A stretch of DNA of 44,018 nt, from the NCBI GenBank assembly GCA_026225095.1, contig JAMFSC010000097.1, forward strand, positions 1 to 44,018, given 5' to 3'. Position numbers and translations under genes: made by a program. Below, one piece after another: positions 7,901 to 16,470 of this stretch (the first letter of the stretch is position 1; each line of letters begins with the position of its first letter). This DNA comes from a bacterium. GTDB taxonomy: Bacteria > Acidobacteriota > Terriglobia > Terriglobales > Acidobacteriaceae. The notes below the pieces were generated by a model. That model did no database searches. It was not told where the DNA came from and worked only from the letters and a program-made list of their open reading frames with translations.

Positions 7901-9343
7901 CAGGGAAGCGCGTCGCTCAACCTCAAGTCAAATCCATCCGATCCCGATGGGACTGCGCTGGTGCTCGCCGGCGACGATGACGACCAGCTCCTGACCGCCG
8001 CACGCAGCCTCGCGCTGTTCAAGACCACGCCTCCGCAGCCTGGCGTCGCCGTTCCGGAGCTTGGCGACTCCGCCCGCATCGGCGCCTTCGACCTCCCGCC
8101 GATGCGCAAGCCCGACGACGCCCCACGCTGGCTCAGCACTGGCAACCTCCGATCTCTCGCCGTCGACAACTCCGCCGCTTCCCTGCGCTCCACCGGATCA
8201 AGATCCATCCCCATCTACTTCCGCCTTCCACCCGATATCTACTACGGCGAGAATCAGAATCTCGATCTTGGCCTCAGCTATCGCTACAACGCCCTCCCCG
8301 TCGCCCAGGGCTCCGCCATGCGGGTCTTCATCAATGGTGTTCTGGTGAATGACGCGCCACTCCCTCCAGGCACTGACTTCGCGGACCGCAAGCGGGCCAT
8401 CCTGCTCCCCGTCGAACGCCTGCGGCCCTTCGGCAACACGCTCCTCGTCAACTTCGACTTCGTCCCCGCCAATCCCAGCGGCAACCTTGACCCGGCGCAG
8501 ACCCTCCAGGGCGAAGTCCTGCGCAACACCGCGCTCGATATCCGCAATCTCCCACACTGGGCTGCCATGCCTAACCTCGAGCTCTTCGCCAATGCCGGCT
8601 TCCCGTTCACCCGCCTCGCCGACCTCTCCGCCACAACCATCGTCATGCCCGCCGCGCCCAACCCGAAGGAGATCACGCTGCTCCTCTATCTCATGAGCCA
8701 CTTCGGCTCCCAGACGGGCTATCCCTCCCTTCGCGTCGAAGTCGATGGCCCCGACGCAGCGATGCGCGTGGGCCGCGACTATCTGATGCTCGGCAACATC
8801 GCCGATCAGCCCGCCTTCAGCTCCATCGAGAGTGCCCTGCCCGTCACGCTCGACTCCGATGGAGTTCACGTGAAGCAGACCAGCTATGCGTTCAGCGGAG
8901 TCCAGGCACTCTGGAGGCGTCTCACCAATCAGACCACCGACGACCAGATGCCGAACAACGTCGACGGTCTCCCCGACATGATTATCGAGGGGGTTGAGTC
9001 ACCGACCTTCCCCGGTCGCTCCATCGTTGTGCTGGCCCTCCGCGAAGACGATGCCGTCGACACATTCACCAATGTATTCCTGGAGCGTTCGCAGTCCAGC
9101 GACATCCAGCAGACCGTCAGCCTTCTCCGCGGATCGGCCTTCCAGTCGTACGCTGTGCCCACCTCTACCTATCACGTCGGCTACATCTCCAACTACGCCC
9201 TCATGCGTCTCTGGCTGGCGCAGAAGTTCTGGCTGCTCCTGCTCGTCGTTACCGCCTTCTGCTTCCTCATCGCGGTGTGGACGCGCGACTACCTCGCGTT
9301 CGTAGCCACAGGCCGACTGCGGGCCGAGGGGACACCGCTCTAG
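4907..9343 (+). CDS. bcsAB: Fused cellulose synthase BcsA-BcsB
   Basis: A single 1,478-residue frame joins both subunits of bacterial cellulose synthase. The N-terminal BcsA half has membrane segments, then the GT2 domain with TYNEP (about 153), DDG (about 184), DCDH (about 232), TED (about 327) and QRIRW (about 365), the UDP-glucose and translocation motifs. A PilZ domain at about 565-665 keeps both c-di-GMP signatures, RTSVR and DMSVGG, so allosteric activation is expected. A membrane segment near 725-740 begins the BcsB half, which is mostly periplasmic beta-rich carbohydrate-binding sequence ending in a C-terminal anchor (about 1441-1465). The start is GTG at 4907 after a GGAAGAGAG stretch. 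Such fusions are known, as in Komagataeibacter AcsAB. No bcsC, bcsZ, bcsD or bcsQ is in this window. Confidence 0.92.
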   Translation: MSSYLDSQSLPQRLFRLVVTGVFLFLLFQFVTLYLSWPKQIVLGGVSLLVAMVLNRASRSKVVTLTLMIFSLAATFRYGWWRVHMVVNFFSDESNHRFTIDAFLMMVLLSAEAYTILIMILGFMQTSHPLHRKPIPLPSDEDRWPHVDVLIPTYNEPLSLVRYTALAAINIDYPPEKLHVYILDDGTRDDFREFCEQAGVGYVVRPEHQHAKAGNINHALKRINSPLVTIFDCDHVPTRSFLQVTVGWFLADQKLAMLQTPHFFYSPDPFERNLLQYKTIPNEGELFYGVIQDGNDLWNATFFCGSCAVMRRSALDEVGGIATETVTEDAHTSLRMQKKGWGTAYINLPQAAGLATETLSAHVGQRIRWARGMIQIFRTDNPMLASGMKFTQRLCYFNAMLHFLYAVPRLIFLCAPLVYMLGNRTIIPGYWVAILAYALPHLVLSSLTNSRVQGRHRHSFWNEIYETVLAPYILMPTLLALINPKLGKFNVTDKGSTLAETRFDRSIAAPTTWLLALNLIGVCVVPYRLLVTDPTHIGTVLSNLVWILFNMVVLGVAAAVANEQQQRRTSVRIPARLAVRLQFEKEGSAAPRIIDGMTNDMSVGGTSLSVPEGVQLNGETPVLVSFPVQTGNAQVPASVVDQYGRSVRLRFDSLTIAQEETLTCALYSRADSWISSRDKIEVDRPLISLGRVIRLSFTGFNQVLHGLLPEKKARIDNNTKINTDTKARAVATVLLLAALTLNQTMRGEQVPGAIAQNNVAVPLGTSSLLTEAEASDMVTLKDMGIDRAIEMRGPHSFYSVGFVLSNSRIPRRGQINLTYHFSPEALAPNTSIDVRLNNTTIGHIVAPGKPQQTGEYGFVTFPVPAELLIRSNQLTFEFIGGGRPQSDGQDRAPALALIGASSTVLVVGDRVAMKRDLSLLPLPLFDADLQTATTIPFVFLKPPDPRTLQAAAVVASWLGTLQSAQPIRFSVSVGAIPPGNVIVFSNHSADLPSELGIPQGSASLNLKSNPSDPDGTALVLAGDDDDQLLTAARSLALFKTTPPQPGVAVPELGDSARIGAFDLPPMRKPDDAPRWLSTGNLRSLAVDNSAASLRSTGSRSIPIYFRLPPDIYYGENQNLDLGLSYRYNALPVAQGSAMRVFINGVLVNDAPLPPGTDFADRKRAILLPVERLRPFGNTLLVNFDFVPANPSGNLDPAQTLQGEVLRNTALDIRNLPHWAAMPNLELFANAGFPFTRLADLSATTIVMPAAPNPKEITLLLYLMSHFGSQTGYPSLRVEVDGPDAAMRVGRDYLMLGNIADQPAFSSIESALPVTLDSDGVHVKQTSYAFSGVQALWRRLTNQTTDDQMPNNVDGLPDMIIEGVESPTFPGRSIVVLALREDDAVDTFTNVFLERSQSSDIQQTVSLLRGSAFQSYAVPTSTYHVGYISNYALMRLWLAQKFWLLLLVVTAFCFLIAVWTRDYLAFVATGRLRAEGTPL

Positions 9344-9458
9344 TCTCCCTCGTCATCGTTACGACGCGCCCCGTCTTCAGACTTCCTTAACCTCGCAATG
9401 ACATAGTGGGAGGGTAGAACCGACGATGTACCGGACGAAAGTCCTCGAGGCAGGCAAC

Positions 9459-10517
9459 ATGATGACGATCAAGACGATGAAACAACTCTCTTCCGCGCGG
9501 GCATCCCTGCTCGCCGCCGCGGCGTTCACGATGGCAGCCTCTGCCTTCGGTGGCTCGCAAGCCCTCGCCCAGAAGTACTCGGTCGAGACCAAGTGGACGG
9601 TCGGCGGAGAGGGCGGCTGGGACTATCTCGCCGTCGACGCCCCCGCCCACCGCCTTTATCTCACCCACGGCTCCCGCGTCGAGGTGCTCGACACCAAGAC
9701 CGGCAAACCCGTCGGAGCCCTCACCGGCCTCAAGGGAACGCACGGTGTCGCCTTCGATCCCGCCGGCAGCGTCGTCTACGTCAGCGACGGCCAGTCGAAC
9801 GCGGTCGTCGTCTTCGACAAGACCAGCCTCCAGCAGGTCGCCTCCATCCCCGCCGGAACCAATCCCGACGGCATCCTCTTCGAGCCCACCACGAAGACCA
9901 TCTGGGCCTTCAACGGCCGCAGCAAGAACGCCACCGTCATCGACATGGCCTCGAACCAGCCCGTCGCGACCATCGCCCTCCCGGGCAAGCCCGAGTTCCC
10001 CCAGGCCGACGGAGCCGGGAACGTCTTCGTCAACATCGAAGACAAGAACGAGATCGTGAAGCTCGATCCCCGCGCCAAAACCATCGTCGCCGAGTGGCCC
10101 CTCACGGGCTGCGACTCGCCCTCCGGGATGGCCATCGACCTCAAGGGCCATCGCCTCTTCTCGGTCTGCGATTGCAAGAAGATGGCCGTCACCGACTTCA
10201 CCAGCGGCAAGGTCGTTGCCACCCCCACCATCGGCGACTCCCCCGATGCAGCCGGCTTCGACCCCGCGCACGACGTAGCCTTCTCCTCGAACGGAGACGG
10301 CACCCTGAGTATCGTCAACGCCAAGACCTACGCCGTCGAGCAGACACTCCCCACCCAGGCCGGCGCCCGCACCATGGCCTTCGATCCCGGCACCGGCAAG
10401 GTCTATCTCGTCACCGCCACCTTCGGCCCCCGACCCGCACCCACCGCCCAGACCCCGCGCCCGCGTCCCGCAGTGGTTCCCGGCTCGTTCACAGTCCTGG
10501 TGGTCGGACGTCGATGA
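9459..10517 (+). CDS. Secreted YncE/YVTN-type beta-propeller protein
   Basis: About 352 residues. A signal peptide (hydrophobic run after KQLSSARAS, likely cut after SQALA) is followed by repeated blades such as GGWDYLAVD, VEVLDTKTGKPV, VYVSDGQSNAVVVFD, FNGRSKNATVIDM and VFSVCDC-like strands. This suggests a 7-bladed YVTN/NHL-class propeller of the periplasm. The stop overlaps the ATG of the TolC-type gene (ATGA), so it heads a four-gene operon with an RND efflux system. Its function is unknown; such propellers bind ligands or proteins. The start is uncertain: ATG at 9459 gives a compact signal peptide, while ATG at 9426 has GGGAGGG 11 nt upstream and would add 11 residues. Confidence 0.8.
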   Translation: MMTIKTMKQLSSARASLLAAAAFTMAASAFGGSQALAQKYSVETKWTVGGEGGWDYLAVDAPAHRLYLTHGSRVEVLDTKTGKPVGALTGLKGTHGVAFDPAGSVVYVSDGQSNAVVVFDKTSLQQVASIPAGTNPDGILFEPTTKTIWAFNGRSKNATVIDMASNQPVATIALPGKPEFPQADGAGNVFVNIEDKNEIVKLDPRAKTIVAEWPLTGCDSPSGMAIDLKGHRLFSVCDCKKMAVTDFTSGKVVATPTIGDSPDAAGFDPAHDVAFSSNGDGTLSIVNAKTYAVEQTLPTQAGARTMAFDPGTGKVYLVTATFGPRPAPTAQTPRPRPAVVPGSFTVLVVGRR

Positions 10518-11890
10518 GCGCAAAGGCCCTGACCCTTGGGCTGGCTCTGGCAGCTATGCTCGCGGCAGGTTCTGGAGCGCCCACTCGCGCCCAGGGCCTG
10601 CCGTCTGCTCCCACTCCTTCCATCCCAACACCCGCGCCAGACGGCCCCGAGATTACCCTCGACGAAGCCATTCGTCGCGCCCGCGCCAACGAGCCAGCCT
10701 TCGCTGCCGCCGTCGCCGCCAGTAGGGTGGCCAACCTCGATCGCTCCATCGCCCGCGCCGAGCTTCTTCCCAGCGCCACCTATCACAATCAGGTCCTCTA
10801 CACCCAGCCGAACGGAGCCCATAACTCCGCAGGCTCCACCGGCAGCCAACCCGCACCCAAGTTCATCGCCAACAACGCCGTCCGCGAATACGCCAGCCAG
10901 GGCGTTGTCACCGAGACGCTTGGCCTGCAGCAGATCAACGCTCTCTCGCTCGCCACTGCCCAGGCCGCGGTCGCGCAGGCGGAGCTGGAGGTCACACGCC
11001 GCGGCCTCGTCGCCACCGTCGTTGGCCTCTACTCCAACGTTGCCGCCACTCAAGCGAGGCTCACCGTCGCCCGGCGCGCCCAGGCGGAGGCCGCGAGCTT
11101 CACCCACCTCACCACCCAGCGCGAGACCGCCCGGGAAGTCGCCCACGCCGACGTCATCAAGGCCCAGCTCCAGCAGCAGCAACGCGACCGCGACCTGGCC
11201 GATGCAATCCTCGCGGCGAGCAAGGCGAAGCTGGAGCTCGGCGTCCTGCTCTTTCCCGATCCCCGCGCGCCCTATCAAGTCGCCATCCCCACAGCCCCAC
11301 CCATCCTGGCCCCGCGCGCCGACATCGAAGCCGCCGCCGGAAAGCTCAACCCCGAACTCCTGAGCGCCCTCGCCTCCCTCCGCGTCAGCACCCTCGGCAT
11401 CACCGCCGCCCGCGCCGCGTACCTCCCCAATCTCGGCCTCAACTTCACCTACGGAATCGACGCCGAGCAGTTCGCCGTCAACGGACCGGAAGGAACCCGT
11501 AACCTCGGCTACTCCGCCTCCGCCACCCTCGACATCCCCGTCTGGGACTGGCTCGCGACCGCGCATCGCGTGAAGCAGAGCGAGATCCAGCGCGACGCCG
11601 CCAAGGTCGCCCTGACCGCGACCCAGCGCCGCCTCATCGCCCAGCTTGAAGAGGCCTACGCCGAGGCCGCCGCCGCCCGCGACCAGCTCGCAAGCCTCGA
11701 TCTGAGCGTCCAGACCGCCACCGAGAGCCTCCACCTCACGCGCCTGCGCTACACCTCCGGCGAAGCCACCGTGCTCGAGGTCGTCGACGCGCAAAACTCT
11801 CTCACCACCTCCGAGGTCGCGCGCGCCGACGGCAACGTCCGCTATCAGGCCGCCCTGGCCGAGCTCCAGACCCTCACAGGAACCCTCTAA
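10514..11890 (+). CDS. TolC-family outer-membrane efflux channel
   Basis: 458 residues: a signal peptide (LTLGLALAAMLAAGSGA), a proline-rich linker, then ITLDEAIRRARANEPAF, the usual start of an outer-membrane efflux protein repeat. Long Ala/Gln-rich alpha-helices alternate with short beta segments and end at RYTSGEATVLEVVDAQNSL, the conserved end of the second repeat. It would form the trimeric exit duct of the adjacent RND pump. It overlaps the propeller gene by 4 nt (ATGA) and is followed directly by the adaptor gene (TAAATG). The substrate cannot be read from the sequence. Confidence 0.9.
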   Translation: MSAKALTLGLALAAMLAAGSGAPTRAQGLPSAPTPSIPTPAPDGPEITLDEAIRRARANEPAFAAAVAASRVANLDRSIARAELLPSATYHNQVLYTQPNGAHNSAGSTGSQPAPKFIANNAVREYASQGVVTETLGLQQINALSLATAQAAVAQAELEVTRRGLVATVVGLYSNVAATQARLTVARRAQAEAASFTHLTTQRETAREVAHADVIKAQLQQQQRDRDLADAILAASKAKLELGVLLFPDPRAPYQVAIPTAPPILAPRADIEAAAGKLNPELLSALASLRVSTLGITAARAAYLPNLGLNFTYGIDAEQFAVNGPEGTRNLGYSASATLDIPVWDWLATAHRVKQSEIQRDAAKVALTATQRRLIAQLEEAYAEAAAARDQLASLDLSVQTATESLHLTRLRYTSGEATVLEVVDAQNSLTTSEVARADGNVRYQAALAELQTLTGTL

Positions 11891-13234
11891 ATGACCAAGT
11901 CCGCAACCCGATCATCCCGCTGGTTCCTTCTGACCCTCTGCTGCGCATCCATCGGAATCTCCGGAGTCTCCGGCTGCAAGGCTAAGCCCGAGACCGCACC
12001 CACCCCGGAGGTCTACGTCCAGGTCGCAAAGCCCCAGACCGGCTCCATCTCCGAGCAGATCACCGCCGACGCCACGCTCGCCCCCCTCGCCCAGGCCGCC
12101 ATCTCCCCCCGGGTCAGCGCCCCGGTCAAACGCTTCTTCGTCCAGCGTGGGTCCAGGGTCCGCGCCGGTCAGCTCCTCGCCACGCTCGAAAACAGCGACC
12201 TCGCCGCCGCCCTCGTCGATAACAAGGGAGCCTACACCGCCGCCCAGGGCACCTTCGAGACCGAGACGAAAGCCACCGTCCCCCAAGACACCACGAAAGC
12301 GCGTCAGGACCTCAAGCAGGCCCAGGCCGCCCTCGATCTGAACCAGAGCATCGTCAACGCCCGCGCGCAGCTCTTCGCCCAGGGCGCCATCCCCGGCCGC
12401 GACCTCGACACCGCCAAAGCCGCCCTCGTCCAGGCCCAGTCCGCCTTCGACATCGCCAAAGAGCACCTCGCCTCGGTCGAACAGGTCAGCCGCCAGAGCG
12501 CCATCGCCACCGCCCAGGGCCAGCTCGCCTCCGCCCGCGGCAAGTTCCTCGGAGCCGAAGCCCAGCTCAGCTACACCGAGATCCACAGCCCCATCGCCGG
12601 CGTGGTCACCGACCGCTCCCTCTTCGCCGGAGAGACCGCCTCCGCCGGAACCCCGCTCCTCACCGTCATGGACACCACCGCGCTGCTCGCCAAGCTGCAC
12701 CTCGCCCAGCGCCAGGCCCAGCAGCTCTCCCTCGGAGCGTCCGCCACCATCACCGTGCCCGGCATCGACGACCCCGTCCCCGCCAAGGTATCGCTCATCA
12801 GCCCCGCCCTCGACCCCGGCTCCACCACCGTCGAGGTGTGGCTCCGCGTCGAAAATCCCAACTCCACCTTCAAGGTTGGAACTCCCGTCCACGCCACCAT
12901 CACCGGACGCACCGCCGCTAGCACGCTTCTGATCCCCACCGACGCCATCCAGGTCGGACAGGATGGCGCCAGCAAATCCGTCATGGTCATCGCCGCCGAT
13001 GGCACCGCCCACAAGAAGCCCGTCACCATCGGAATCCAGAACTCCGAGACCACCCAGATCCTCGACGGAGTCTCCCCCGCCGACACCGTCATCACCACAG
13101 GCGGCTACGGCCTCGACGACGGAACAAAGGTCAAGATGGGCAAGCCCCCAGCAGACGACAAGACAGACAAAGCAGACGGCCCCGACGCTAAGAAGCCCGC
13201 CGCCGGAGCCAGGAAGGACGCCGACGACAAGTGA
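11891..13234 (+). CDS. RND efflux periplasmic adaptor lipoprotein
   Basis: 447 residues. The N-terminus ends in a lipobox VSGC, so the mature protein is probably lipid-anchored. Next come a split biotinyl-lipoyl domain (VSAPVKRFFVQRGSRVRAGQ and later YTEIHSPIAGVVTDRSLFAG), a long helical hairpin between them, and the beta-barrel and membrane-proximal domains (AKLHLAQRQAQ onward). The C-terminus is a charged Lys/Asp/Ala tail of about 30 residues. This membrane-fusion protein links the inner-membrane pump to the TolC-type channel. The start abuts the channel gene's stop, and its own stop overlaps the pump start (GTGA). Confidence 0.9.
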   Translation: MTKSATRSSRWFLLTLCCASIGISGVSGCKAKPETAPTPEVYVQVAKPQTGSISEQITADATLAPLAQAAISPRVSAPVKRFFVQRGSRVRAGQLLATLENSDLAAALVDNKGAYTAAQGTFETETKATVPQDTTKARQDLKQAQAALDLNQSIVNARAQLFAQGAIPGRDLDTAKAALVQAQSAFDIAKEHLASVEQVSRQSAIATAQGQLASARGKFLGAEAQLSYTEIHSPIAGVVTDRSLFAGETASAGTPLLTVMDTTALLAKLHLAQRQAQQLSLGASATITVPGIDDPVPAKVSLISPALDPGSTTVEVWLRVENPNSTFKVGTPVHATITGRTAASTLLIPTDAIQVGQDGASKSVMVIAADGTAHKKPVTIGIQNSETTQILDGVSPADTVITTGGYGLDDGTKVKMGKPPADDKTDKADGPDAKKPAAGARKDADDK

Positions 13235-16200
13235 GCGCCAACGTCTCTCCATCCCTTGAATCCGCGCCGGACGAGACCAACTTCTGGCTCTCCCGCTCCG
13301 CCAAGACCATCTTCTTCGCCCTCTGCCTGCTCACCGCTGCCGGAATCTACGCCGCCTACCAGGTCCCGATCTCCGTCTTCCCCGACACCAACTTCCCCCG
13401 CGTCGTCATCGGCATCGACAACGGCGTCATGCCCGTCGAACAGATGCAGGTCACCATCACCAAGCCCATCGAAGACGCCATCAACAGCGTCCCGGGGCTG
13501 CTCACCGTGCGCAGTACGACAAGCCGCGGCTCCGCCGAGATCAGCCTCTTCTTCGCCTGGGACGTGGACATGTTCCGCACCCTGCAACTCACCGACGCCG
13601 CTCTCTCCAAGGTCCAGCAGACCCTCCCCGCCACCGCCCGCATTACCACCAACCGCCTCACCTTCGCCACCTTCCCCATCCTCGGCTACTCCCTCACCGC
13701 CGAAGACCGCGGCAAGGACACCGTCTCGCAGACCGCACTCTGGGAGCTCGCCACCTACGATCTCAAGCCACCCCTCAACCGCGTCGACGGAGTCAGCACC
13801 GTCATCGTCCAGGGCGGCAAAGTCCCCGAGTACCACGTCGTCCCCAACATGGCCCGGATGCAGACATCCGGAGTCACCCTCCTCGATCTGGTCAACGCCA
13901 TCCAGGCCTCGAACATGATCGACTCCCCCGGCCTCTACGAAGCCAACCACGAGCTCATCCTCGGCCTCGTCGGAGCCCAGGCCCACAACGCGGACGATCT
14001 CGGCAACCTCATCGTCAAGACCACCCCCTACGGAGCCGCCGTCCACGTCTCGGACGTCGCCACCGTCCAGCCCGGAACCCTCCCCGTCTACACCATGGTC
14101 ACGGCCAACGGAAGACCCTCCGTGCTCCTCAACATTGCCCGCCAGCCCGCCAGCAACACCGTCGCCGTGGCCGATGCCGTAGCCGCCGAGCTCGCATCCC
14201 TCAAGTCGAAGATCCCCCCCGGCGTCACCCTCGCCCCCTTCTACGACCAGTCCGAGCTCGTCCGCCAGAGCATCCAGAGCGTCCGCGACGCCATCCTCAT
14301 CGGCCTCGTCCTCGCCTGCATCATCCTCTTTCTCTTCCTGGGCGACTGGAGCTCCTCGCTCATCGCCGGCCTCGTCATCCCAGTCACCGTCGCCGTGACA
14401 ATCCTCTTCCTCTGGATCATCGGCCAGAGCTTCAACCTCATGACCCTCGGTGGCCTCGCCGCCGCCATCGGCCTCGTCATCGACGACGCCATCGTGGTCG
14501 TCGAAAACATCGTCGTCCACCGCCACTCCGGTCAGGACCGCATCGCCGCCGTCCAGATGGCGCTCCAGGAGATGACCGTCCCCCTCATCGGGTCGACCCT
14601 CACCCCGGTCGTCGTCTTCCTCCCGCTGATCGCCGTCACCGGGGTCACCGGAAGCTTCTTCCGCGCGCTCGCCGTCACCATGACCGCCGCGCTCCTCACC
14701 TCGCTCCTGTTAGCCCTCACCTGGACTCCCGCCCTCTCCCTCGTCTTACTCCGCGTCAAACCCCGCGCAACAAATGCCGAACCCGCCCTTCCCGCAGAAG
14801 AGAACGGCCGAGCCATGCGCTGGGTCCTCCACCTCCACGCCCGCGTCCTCACCTGGGCCCTCGCCCGCCCCCTCGCCCTCGTCGCCATCTGCCTGGTCCT
14901 CGTCGTCGGAGGCTTCTTCGCCTACCGCAGCCTCGCCTCCGACCTCCTCCCCGAGATGGACGAAGGCGCCTTCATCCTCGACTACCTCACCCCCGCCGGA
15001 ACCTCCCTCGCCGAAACCGACCGCATCCTCCAGCACGTCGAGCAGATCCTCCGCGACACCCCCGAGGTCCTCATCACCTCCCGCCGCACCGGCCTCCAGC
15101 TCGGCCTCGCCGCCGTCACCGAGGCCAACTACGGCGACTTCAGCGTCCGCCTCAAACCCAAACGCGACCGCGCCATCGATGAGGTCATGGCCGATGTCCG
15201 CGAGCGAATCAAAACCCGCGAACCCGCCCTCGACGTCGAGTTCACCCAGGTCCTCCAGGACATGATCGGCGACCTCTCGAACTCCCCCGAACCCATCCAG
15301 ATCAAGCTCTTCTCCAGCGACACCGCCCTCCTCCACGACCTCGCCCCTCGCGTCCAGGCCGCCATCCAGAAGATCCCCGGAGTCGTCGACACCCAGAACG
15401 GCATCGACAACACCATCTCCGGACCCGCCACCAGCTTCCGAATCGATCCCACCCTCGCCGGCCGCCTCGGCTTCACCCCCCAGGAGGTCGCCGAAGACGC
15501 CACCTCCATCCTCGACGGCCTCCCCACCAACGACCCCCTCATCGTCAACGGCCGCCCCTACACCATCCGCGTCCGCCTCCCCGATTCGAGCCGCCTCTCC
15601 CTCGACTCTATCCAGAACACCGTCTTCAACAGCGCCACCGGCCACACCGCCACCCTCGGCTCCCTCGCCCAGATAGAACAACTTCCCCCGCAGAACGAGA
15701 TCCGCCGCGAGAACCTTCAGCAGGTCATCCTCGTCAGCGGCCGCCTCGAGGGCTCCGACCTTGGAGGAACCATGACCAAGGTCCGCCAGCAGGTCGCGTC
15801 CCTCGGCATCCCATCCACCGTCCGCGTCGAGTATGGCGGAACCTACCAGGAGCAGCAGAAGTCCTTCGCCGACCTCGCCCGCGTACTGGTTCTGGCCTTC
15901 GGCCTCGTCTTCGCCGTCCTCCTCGCTGAGTTCCGCAACTTCTCCGCCCCCATCTCCATCCTCACCAGCTCCATCCTCTCCATCTCCGGAGTCGTCCTCG
16001 CCCTCCTCATCACCCGGACCAACTTCAACGTCGCCAGCTTCATGGGCCTCATCATGGTCATCGGTATCGTGGCCAAAAACGGCATCCTCCTGCTCGACGC
16101 CGACGAGAAGGCCCGCGCCACCGGCATTCCACCCCGCGAAGCGATGCTGCACTCCGCCCAGCGCCGCCTCCGCCCCATCGTCATGACCGCCATCGCCGCC

Positions 16201-16356
16201 GTCGGTAGCATGCTCCCCCTCGCGTTCGCGCTAGGCTCCGGCTCCCAGATGCTCCAGCCCCTGGCCATCGCCGTCATCGGCGGCCTCACCCTCTCGATCG
16301 CCCTCTCCCTCGTGGTAACCCCCGTCCTTTATTACACCCTCACCCGCGGGCGCTGA
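13231..16356 (+). CDS. RND-superfamily efflux pump, inner-membrane subunit
   Basis: 1,041 residues, full length for the family. It has the first membrane helix, the porter-domain opening VPISVFPDTNFPRV, and the TM4 proton-relay motif GGLAAAIGLVIDDAIVVVENI with its paired aspartates. The second half repeats the layout and ends with FMGLIMVIGIVAKNGILLLD. The proton motive force drives export through the adaptor and channel encoded upstream. It begins at GTG 13231, overlapping the adaptor stop by 4 nt. Sequence style is between the HAE1 (drug) and CusA (metal) branches, so no substrate is claimed. Nothing in the operon points to a regulator. Confidence 0.92.
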   Translation: MSANVSPSLESAPDETNFWLSRSAKTIFFALCLLTAAGIYAAYQVPISVFPDTNFPRVVIGIDNGVMPVEQMQVTITKPIEDAINSVPGLLTVRSTTSRGSAEISLFFAWDVDMFRTLQLTDAALSKVQQTLPATARITTNRLTFATFPILGYSLTAEDRGKDTVSQTALWELATYDLKPPLNRVDGVSTVIVQGGKVPEYHVVPNMARMQTSGVTLLDLVNAIQASNMIDSPGLYEANHELILGLVGAQAHNADDLGNLIVKTTPYGAAVHVSDVATVQPGTLPVYTMVTANGRPSVLLNIARQPASNTVAVADAVAAELASLKSKIPPGVTLAPFYDQSELVRQSIQSVRDAILIGLVLACIILFLFLGDWSSSLIAGLVIPVTVAVTILFLWIIGQSFNLMTLGGLAAAIGLVIDDAIVVVENIVVHRHSGQDRIAAVQMALQEMTVPLIGSTLTPVVVFLPLIAVTGVTGSFFRALAVTMTAALLTSLLLALTWTPALSLVLLRVKPRATNAEPALPAEENGRAMRWVLHLHARVLTWALARPLALVAICLVLVVGGFFAYRSLASDLLPEMDEGAFILDYLTPAGTSLAETDRILQHVEQILRDTPEVLITSRRTGLQLGLAAVTEANYGDFSVRLKPKRDRAIDEVMADVRERIKTREPALDVEFTQVLQDMIGDLSNSPEPIQIKLFSSDTALLHDLAPRVQAAIQKIPGVVDTQNGIDNTISGPATSFRIDPTLAGRLGFTPQEVAEDATSILDGLPTNDPLIVNGRPYTIRVRLPDSSRLSLDSIQNTVFNSATGHTATLGSLAQIEQLPPQNEIRRENLQQVILVSGRLEGSDLGGTMTKVRQQVASLGIPSTVRVEYGGTYQEQQKSFADLARVLVLAFGLVFAVLLAEFRNFSAPISILTSSILSISGVVLALLITRTNFNVASFMGLIMVIGIVAKNGILLLDADEKARATGIPPREAMLHSAQRRLRPIVMTAIAAVGSMLPLAFALGSGSQMLQPLAIAVIGGLTLSIALSLVVTPVLYYTLTRGR

Positions 16357-16399
16357 TCGCCGATCTGTTCACGTATCTGTCCTTGCCTTTCTGTCTGTC

Positions 16400-16414
16400 A
16401 TTCCCGAAGGGAAT
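16400..16414. repeat. Small palindrome ATTCCC-GAA-GGGAAT
   Basis: A perfect 6-bp inverted repeat with a GAA loop lies 44 bp after the RND pump stop. The wider context, TGTCATTCCCGAAGGGAATC, looks like a REP-type unit. There is no T-tract, so it is not a standard terminator. Only one copy is in the window. Confidence 0.4.
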
Positions 16415-16456
16415 CTGCGTTTAGCCCCTGCGGCAACCCCCTCTCCAGGCCCGGAA

Positions 16457-16465
16457 TGCTAGACT
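16457..16465 (+). promoter_or_regulatory. Extended -10 of a probable leaderless dacB promoter
   Basis: TGCTAGACT (TGn plus TANNNT) ends 5 nt before the ATG at 16471. No Shine-Dalgarno sequence is present. Because the box overlaps the alternative upstream ATG at 16456, it supports 16471 as the start. Confidence 0.4.
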
Positions 16466-16470
16466 TCGCC

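Noticed and set aside
6442..7980. 512-codon plus-strand frame inside bcsAB
   Set aside because: It is an out-of-frame reading of BcsA/BcsB codons, Arg/Pro/His-rich, with no motifs.
13105..16152. Long Gly/Asp/Glu-rich antisense frames over the adaptor and RND pump genes
   Set aside because: These are shadows of C-ending codons in the pump gene. No ribosome sites or protein motifs are present.
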